Notes under the pieces: generated by a model | Database searches by the model: none | Told to the model about the DNA's origin: nothing | The model's input: the letters and a program-made list of their open reading frames with translations, nothing else | Translations under genes and position numbers: made by a program | Part shown: one piece after another, positions 8,801 to 12,534 of the stretch | Position numbering within the stretch: position 1 is the first letter of the stretch | Layout: each line of letters begins with the position of its first letter | Assembly (NCBI GenBank): GCA_025999255.1 | Contig: BNXB01000039.1 | Span: 1 to 12,534, forward strand | DNA: 12,534 bases | Source: Bacteroidia bacterium | GTDB taxonomy: Bacteria > Bacteroidota > Bacteroidia > Bacteroidales > Azobacteroidaceae | Reading direction: 5' to 3'

Positions 8801-11800
8801 TGGTTCCGCCCGTGATGCTCCAGGTATAATTGCTCTGGCCGCTTTCGGTGGTATAAACTACATTCCCCTGTCCTTTAGCCGCTGTTTCCAGGCCACTGAG
8901 GGTGGGTAACGGCAGCGGGTTCACCGTGATATTGAAACTCACCGTGGAACCGCTACAGGTCGTCGAGCCATTCGTATGGTACGGGATGATGCTCACTGTT
9001 GGTTTTATCTGGGCGCTTACCCCTGAGGCAGTAAATCCGGGGATAGAGGTCAGGTTCAGGGTGGTTGTGTTATCTGCCAGTCCTGCGGCGGCTCCGCCTG
9101 TCCAGGTATAGCTGCTCACATCCGTTCCCCCGGTTGGCTGGATAGTTCCGGAGTTACTCCCCGAACAAAGGATGATGTTCTGGAAATCGCCCGCTACGGG
9201 TGTCGGGTTGATTAACACGTTCGTGGAAGAAGGCGCTGCAGCCGTACAACCATTCGCATCCGTATAATTCACCTCCACCGTTTTGGGCCCGGGAGTATTC
9301 CAATTCAGGATGAGGGTATTACCGGTTGTTCCACCCGTGAGACTCGCTCCACCCTGTGTCCAGTTCCAGGTGTAACCGGATTGGCCGGAAGTGGTCGTGA
9401 AGGTCACCGGAGTATTCATACAAGTCCCGTCGTTCGACTTGTTATGATTCAAAGGAATGACCGGCAGGGCATGTACGCTCACCTTCACCCCTGTCGTCGT
9501 GGTAAGGCCGCATCCGTTTTGTGCATTATAAATCAGCGTTTTACCGTTATCCGACAGTTGGAATGCATAAGAGGTAAGGTCAATCTGAACGCCGTTCAGT
9601 GTCCAGTACGCTGCCTGTGAAGCCGTATTTCCCCGGTAGTCCACCGTCGGGGTGGAAAGGGAGAGAAGACTATTCTCACACACTTGCTGAGCGCTTGTCG
9701 GAGCTCCGGTGATGACCGGTTTATCATACACCGTGATATTGACCGTATTGGTTGAATAGCCCGTTCCACAACCGGCCGTTTCCGCATAGTATTTCAATTC
9801 CTTAGTATCATCGGCATAAGCCGGCTGGTAGGGAGCCGTGATTTTTTGTCCTCCAAGCATCCATCCCTCTTGCATGACAGGCGCTACATTCTCCGTCACC
9901 GCCGGGGCGCTCAGGCTCAGGGCGGTACCCGAACAGACTGCTCCCGGCGCCGCGATAGCGCCTACGGTGGGAGCGCTGCCAACATTGAGCGTCTCTTCAT
10001 TCGAATAGCTCGTCAGGTTGCAGTCGCAGGTCGCATAATACTTCAGCTTTTTATTGTGGTCTGATGCACTCAAGGTATGCGGCAATGTGATTGGCTGGTT
10101 GTCCAGCAGCCATCCCTCCTGGGCAGTAAGGGCGGAACCTTGTGCAGTGACTGTGGGAGCGGGTAGGCTCAGCGTGCCGCCTACACAGGAAAGGGCCGGT
10201 ACGCTGATATTGCCTACCACCGGAGCCTGCTTCACTTCTACCTGGTACTCGGTTGTGGGGGACCATCCGCTTATATCGGTCGGCTGGTATCTTACGCTCA
10301 CCTTGTTCCCCGTCCGGGAGGCACTCGTCCAGCTCACCGTGATTTGATCCGTCCCGGAGCCGGAGGTTATCGTTCCACCTGTAATAGTCCAGTCATAGCT
10401 GTATTGCCCCGGTTTCGTACTGTAAACCAAGCCGGTTTCGTCCTTACAGGCATAAGCCGGTCCGGTGAGCGGCGGGTCGCTTATCGTTTGAACCGTAACA
10501 TTGAGCGTCGTGTTGCCGGTACAGCCCGTCGCCGGGTCGGTATAGCCGACACTCGCGCTTGCCGCTCCCGGGGTATTCCAGGTAATGGTCGGACTTTGGG
10601 TTGTATTGCCTGTTATCGAGGCATTGGTGACGCTCCAGGAGTAAGCATTTTTTCCGCCATCAGTCGTATAGGGTATAACATCCCCTACATAAACCAGATT
10701 ATTGGAGGGATTAATCACCGGTTGAGGTAAAGTGTTCACTGTTACAGTCACCTGGCTTGAAGTCGTGCTTGAGCAGGAGTTCTGGGCGTAGTAACACAGT
10801 TTTTTATTATTGTCCGATGACTGGAAACGGTAACCGGACAAGTCGACGGGGGAACCGTCCAGTGTCCAGTACGCTGCCTGTGAAGCCGTATTACCCCGGT
10901 AGTCCACCGTCGGGGTGGGAAGGGAGAGAAGACTGTTCTCACACACTTCCTGAGCGCTTACCGGAGCTCCGGTGATGACCGGTTTATCATACACCGTGAT
11001 ATTGAACGTGTTTGAATAGCCCGTTCCGCAACCGGCCGTTTCCGCATAGTATTTCAATTCCTTATTATTATCGGCGTAAGCCGGCTGGTAGGGATCCGTG
11101 ATTTTTTGTCCTCCAAGCATCCATCCCTCTTGCGTGACAGGCGCTACATTCATTGTCACCATCGGGGCGGTCAGGCCCAGGTCAAGACCCGCACAGACCG
11201 GATTAGGCGCCGTGATAGCTGCTACTGTCGGAACGGAACCAACATTGAGCGTCACTTCATTCGAATAGCCCGTCAGGCTGCAGTCGCAGGTCGCATAATA
11301 CTTCAGCTTTTTATTGTGGTCTGATGCGCTCAAGGTATGCGGCAATGTGACCGCCTGGTTGTCCAGCAGCCAGCCCTCCTGGGCAGTAAGGGCGGAACCT
11401 TGTGTAGTGACTGTGGGAGCGGGTAGGCTCAGCGTGCCGCCTTCACAGGAAAGGGCCGGTACGCTGATGTTCCCTACCGCCGGCGCCTGCTTTACTTCCA
11501 CCGGGTAATTCGTTGTCCCGGTGTAAGGAGAGCCCAGGGTGCTCTTATACCTTACACTCACCCTGTTCCCTGTTTGGTTGGCGCTCGTCCAGTTCACAAG
11601 GATGGAATTCGTGCCCTGGCCGGTAAATGATCCATCGCCGGTGATATCCCATTCGTAAGATTCCTTACCCGGGTCTGTACTGTACACTTCTCCCGTCACT
11701 CCCCGGCACACCGAATTGGAACCGGTGATCACCGGTGAACCCTGGGCGACGACCGATACATGCAGGCTCGTACTCCCCGTACAGCCGGTCGACGGGTCGG

Positions 11801-12534
11801 TGTAACTCACCGTCAGTTGTCCGGTACCTGCACTTCCCCAGGTAACCCCGGCGGTTCGTGTAGCAGTACTGCCTGTTACCGATCCGTTGGTCACATTCCA
11901 GCTATAACTGTTCTTATTGTCATCGGTGGTGTAACTGATCGCCTCCCCGGTATAAACGGTGGCTCTCAATGGCGTAATTCCGGGAACAGGGAGCGGATCA
12001 ATTGTAAGGGTAATTTCCTGGGCTGCGCTCTTGCATCCTGTCGCCGTATTCTCAACACGAACAAAGTAGGAGCCCGGGGTGGTAATCATACCCGAACCCA
12101 GAGCCGAGGTACAACCCGCATCGGAATAATAATGCAGCGTACCATCGCTGTAAGCACTTACCAGGGTCGACAAGTCCAGACTGCCGCCGGCGCAAATACG
12201 CTCGTTCGTCGAACTCAGCGTGAGTGAGGGTAAGGGATTTACCGTCACTACCAGCGTTTTCATATTACTCTGAAAGCCTGTTATACTCGAAACACCCTGG
12301 ACAAAATAGGTCGTCGTTACCGGGGGGGTAACGCTCAGGGAACCCAATTCCCCGCTGCCATCGCCTCCCGTATAATAATGGAGATCGACATCTGCACCCA
12401 GGTTGCCTATCGCAGCGCTCAACGTAATGCTTCCTCCCGCGCACACGGACAGGGGAGTGATGGTAAATGCCGGTACATTATCCATATCCAGTGTCCGGTA
12501 CTTCGACGCAAATTTGTCCGTTGTCGACGGGTAA
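5850..12534 (-). CDS. Giant multi-domain Ig/PKD-like surface protein with T9SS sorting signal (5' end outside window)
   Basis: The frame runs from beyond the right edge to the TGA at 5850-5852, giving 2,227 visible residues. The first ATG (12485) is not the start, because the frame stays open upstream (YPSTTDKFASKYRTLDMDNV) and no signal peptide follows the ATG. Numbering from that Met, the protein is a chain of about 25 beta-sandwich domains of 75-95 residues. Ig-like units with a conserved early cysteine (VCAGGSITLSA, ICAGGSLDLS, VCENSLLSL) alternate with PKD-like units (YSWNVTN... VTW... VSYTD..GC; YDWTVTGGTVTSGG). Near the end come Ig-like units at 1775-1860 and 1951-2037 flanking a cadherin-like domain (1862-1948), a PKD-like unit (2042-2132) and the sorting domain (2143-2211). 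No enzyme motif is visible. By family knowledge it should cross the outer membrane by T9SS and be anchored to the surface. A stalk, adhesin or matrix role is inferred. Its G+C is higher than that of the SusCD operon. Confidence 0.93.
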   Translation of the reverse strand, partial: YPSTTDKFASKYRTLDMDNVPAFTITPLSVCAGGSITLSAAIGNLGADVDLHYYTGGDGSGELGSLSVTPPVTTTYFVQGVSSITGFQSNMKTLVVTVNPLPSLTLSSTNERICAGGSLDLSTLVSAYSDGTLHYYSDAGCTSALGSGMITTPGSYFVRVENTATGCKSAAQEITLTIDPLPVPGITPLRATVYTGEAISYTTDDNKNSYSWNVTNGSVTGSTATRTAGVTWGSAGTGQLTVSYTDPSTGCTGSTSLHVSVVAQGSPVITGSNSVCRGVTGEVYSTDPGKESYEWDITGDGSFTGQGTNSILVNWTSANQTGNRVSVRYKSTLGSPYTGTTNYPVEVKQAPAVGNISVPALSCEGGTLSLPAPTVTTQGSALTAQEGWLLDNQAVTLPHTLSASDHNKKLKYYATCDCSLTGYSNEVTLNVGSVPTVAAITAPNPVCAGLDLGLTAPMVTMNVAPVTQEGWMLGGQKITDPYQPAYADNNKELKYYAETAGCGTGYSNTFNITVYDKPVITGAPVSAQEVCENSLLSLPTPTVDYRGNTASQAAYWTLDGSPVDLSGYRFQSSDNNKKLCYYAQNSCSSTTSSQVTVTVNTLPQPVINPSNNLVYVGDVIPYTTDGGKNAYSWSVTNASITGNTTQSPTITWNTPGAASASVGYTDPATGCTGNTTLNVTVQTISDPPLTGPAYACKDETGLVYSTKPGQYSYDWTITGGTITSGSGTDQITVSWTSASRTGNKVSVRYQPTDISGWSPTTEYQVEVKQAPVVGNISVPALSCVGGTLSLPAPTVTAQGSALTAQEGWLLDNQPITLPHTLSASDHNKKLKYYATCDCNLTSYSNEETLNVGSAPTVGAIAAPGAVCSGTALSLSAPAVTENVAPVMQEGWMLGGQKITAPYQPAYADDTKELKYYAETAGCGTGYSTNTVNITVYDKPVITGAPTSAQQVCENSLLSLSTPTVDYRGNTASQAAYWTLNGVQIDLTSYAFQLSDNGKTLIYNAQNGCGLTTTTGVKVSVHALPVIPLNHNKSNDGTCMNTPVTFTTTSGQSGYTWNWTQGGASLTGGTTGNTLILNWNTPGPKTVEVNYTDANGCTAAAPSSTNVLINPTPVAGDFQNIILCSGSNSGTIQPTGGTDVSSYTWTGGAAAGLADNTTTLNLTSIPGFTASGVSAQIKPTVSIIPYHTNGSTTCSGSTVSFNITVNPLPLPTLSGLETAAKGQGNVVYTTESGQSNYTWSITGGTITSGGGTNSANYTATVTWDSGTNGTISVTYSSPENCPAANPAKKTVTLTDQNAAGISGTTTVCPTPGNRYTYTTQDNKFNYDWTVTGGTVTSGGDGYNTVTVEWSPSTPGSVAVSYRHENNPGLPPVDATQNITKQTVTSIATHPQGSTVCYNNTVNLSVTALSEGTPSYAWEKDGTTTVGTNSNSYIAIESGSYTVVVTGTCGSATSNVASVTVKPQPVATLSGSMTAYATQEVTYTAEAGNSGYNWNYTGATPVSGGSASDNTITVQWATTGTKTISVNYTKDGCPTTTANQDVTVNPQATPVINNPVTTVCYNTPHSYNTQAGKFKYTWTVTGGTVDSGQGTADATILWGSAGPGTIKVAYSETSSSTPVESQVTNITVNDKPSIAALIAPGGVCDNTSLTLTPPVVTSIPSATSQGWNLDGAGFTSGSMVAFAQHNKELYYEATNDCGTTQSDTVKITVYELPTVTAADQSICPGTQIDLSTAVVNLNGHALEFYVQITGGTALAGATVTPAASTTHYVTAVSSDNCTSASRVAIGITVKPVTSITVQPVAPSTVGIGNPFSLSVTAAGDNRSYQWYKDGLSILGNATATASTLTVPSTTPTDYGVYYVVVTGDCGNPVQSAGVTVDILSSDATLKDLQVNGTSLPDFDPQITEYIYTVLCDVDLADITGIPNHSSARVVNLTNQRLEPGDNVYSLTVTAENGFTQKTYTVKIVRDCYIPKITKELEDAIICIGESHTFQVLAEGHNLTYEWYYGNNRILGANSNTYTVTNAKLKDYERYYVIIRSNFNGYKASVYSKNVRLWVADNLPETLLFSDYPSPVARTGRTYHIQLAGYSDVTKYSWSYSKEGVIFSPETGGVGENETWATFGTLSEGIGTLTATLEHPCGTRQASQTIEVKYPLGNDDVTETTVRVSPNPTSGLINVSGTQANRTIRITDVTGSIKGYYQAQEGTTTLDLTAYAKGTYLLLYNGKMFKVIRK
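5853..6059 (-). other. T9SS type A C-terminal sorting domain
   Basis: The last 69 residues follow the type A pattern: VRVSPNPTSGLINVSG, then TIRITDVTGSIKGYYQ, TTLDLTAYAKGTYLLL, and the closing YNGKMFKVIRK. In Bacteroidota this small beta-sandwich directs a folded cargo through the type IX translocon. It is normally removed by the PorU sortase when the protein is attached to A-type lipopolysaccharide. This is the strongest single clue to where the giant protein acts and implies a T9SS elsewhere in the genome. Confidence 0.93.
6642..6902 (-). other. Cadherin-like beta-sandwich domain
   Basis: Residues about 1862-1948, counted from the Met at 12485, match the cadherin-like beta-sandwich pattern common in bacterial surface proteins. 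They begin SSDATLKDLQVNGTSLPDFD and PQITEYIYTV, and end NVYSLTVTAENG then TQKTYTVKIVR. It is the only domain of this type seen in the chain and sits between two Ig-like units just before the C-terminal end. It may mark the junction between the repetitive stalk and the membrane-proximal module; that role is inference. Confidence 0.85.
9465..10730 (-). repeat. Five-domain super-repeat, unit 2 (about 421 residues)
   Basis: Residues 586-1007 repeat the order of unit 1. A PKD-like unit beginning at PQPVINPSNNLVYVGDVIPY is followed by a second with TKPGQYSYDWTITGGTI. The three Ig-like units then start at KQAPVVGNISVPALSC, GSAPTVGAIAAPGAVC and YDKPVITGAPTSAQQVC. One extra codon relative to unit 1 is visible where GYSTNTVNITV replaces GYSNTFNITV. 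The units are back to back, as expected for tandem duplication by unequal recombination. Confidence 0.9.
9592..10230 (-). repeat. High-identity DNA repeat, copy 2
   Basis: This is the partner of 10855-11490. Some segments are almost unchanged, for example one difference in 60 bases at 10021-10080 against 11281-11340. The stretch 9901-9980 differs at about 24 of 80 positions. Outside these limits the similarity falls off sharply on both sides although the protein domains still correspond. Confidence 0.9.
10731..11990 (-). repeat. Five-domain super-repeat, unit 1 (about 420 residues)
   Basis: Residues 166-585 comprise two PKD-like units followed by three Ig-like units starting at KQAPAVGNISVPALSC, GSVPTVAAITAPNPVC and YDKPVITGAPVSAQEVC. 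The whole block recurs immediately downstream with an offset of 420-421 residues. The two PKD-like units are clearly diverged from their partners in unit 2, while the Ig-like units are nearly the same. Confidence 0.9.
10855..11490 (-). repeat. High-identity DNA repeat, copy 1
   Basis: This stretch of unit 1 aligns base for base with 9592-10230, at offset 1263 on its left part and 1260 on its right part because of one 3-base indel. A hand count over 600 aligned bases found about 50 differences, roughly 91% identity. One end lies at the boundary where the KQAP Ig-like unit begins. The other lies in the middle of the third Ig-like unit, at YWTLDG. Confidence 0.9.

Noticed and set aside
9465..11990. 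Repeated DNA considered as a CRISPR array or insertion-sequence pair
   Set aside because: The repeats are long, in frame, in tandem and encode matching beta-sandwich domains. There are no short regular repeats with unique spacers, terminal inverted repeats or transposase.
12483..12485. ATG as the start codon of the giant minus-strand gene
   Set aside because: The frame stays open upstream to the window edge, the residues after this Met are not a signal peptide, and the Met falls at the entrance of an Ig-like domain. It is an internal methionine.

Overview
The window looks like a chromosomal segment of a Bacteroidota bacterium, most likely a gut- or oral-type Bacteroidales. It carries a SusC/SusD outer-membrane pair, Bacteroidota-style lipoprotein signals, A-rich leaders without Shine-Dalgarno sequences, and a giant surface protein ending in a type IX secretion (T9SS) type A sorting domain. 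Having both a SusCD system and a T9SS cargo fits genera such as Parabacteroides, Odoribacter, Butyricimonas or Tannerella, but the sequence alone does not fix the genus.

Left part (35-5469, + strand): a compact three-gene operon encodes a SusC/RagA-type TonB-dependent transporter, a SusD/RagB lipoprotein and a smaller outer-membrane lipoprotein in the SusE/F-like accessory position. Gaps are 12 and 26 bases. Together they should form a surface complex that captures a glycan or other oligomer and imports it across the outer membrane. No glycoside hydrolase, peptidase or regulator is visible, so the substrate cannot be named.

Middle (5470-5849): a gene-poor stretch where the operon and the opposite-strand gene converge. 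It holds a perfect 20-bp-stem palindrome (5603-5645), a canonical 19-bp-stem terminator that works in both directions (5792-5833), and a short unidentified minus-strand reading frame (5606-5764) that may be a gene remnant.

Right part (5850-12534, - strand): one giant gene fills the remaining 6.7 kb and stays open at the window edge, so its start and signal peptide are missing. The visible 2,227 residues are roughly 25 consecutive Ig-like and PKD-like beta-sandwich domains, one cadherin-like beta-sandwich domain and the T9SS sorting domain. Five of these domains form a block of about 420 residues present twice in tandem, and part of that block is about 91% identical in DNA. The gene is clearly richer in G+C than the SusCD operon. 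It is best read as a very long secreted, cell-surface-anchored stalk or adhesin; its binding partner is unknown. The two transcription units converge and show no functional link beyond both acting at the outer surface.
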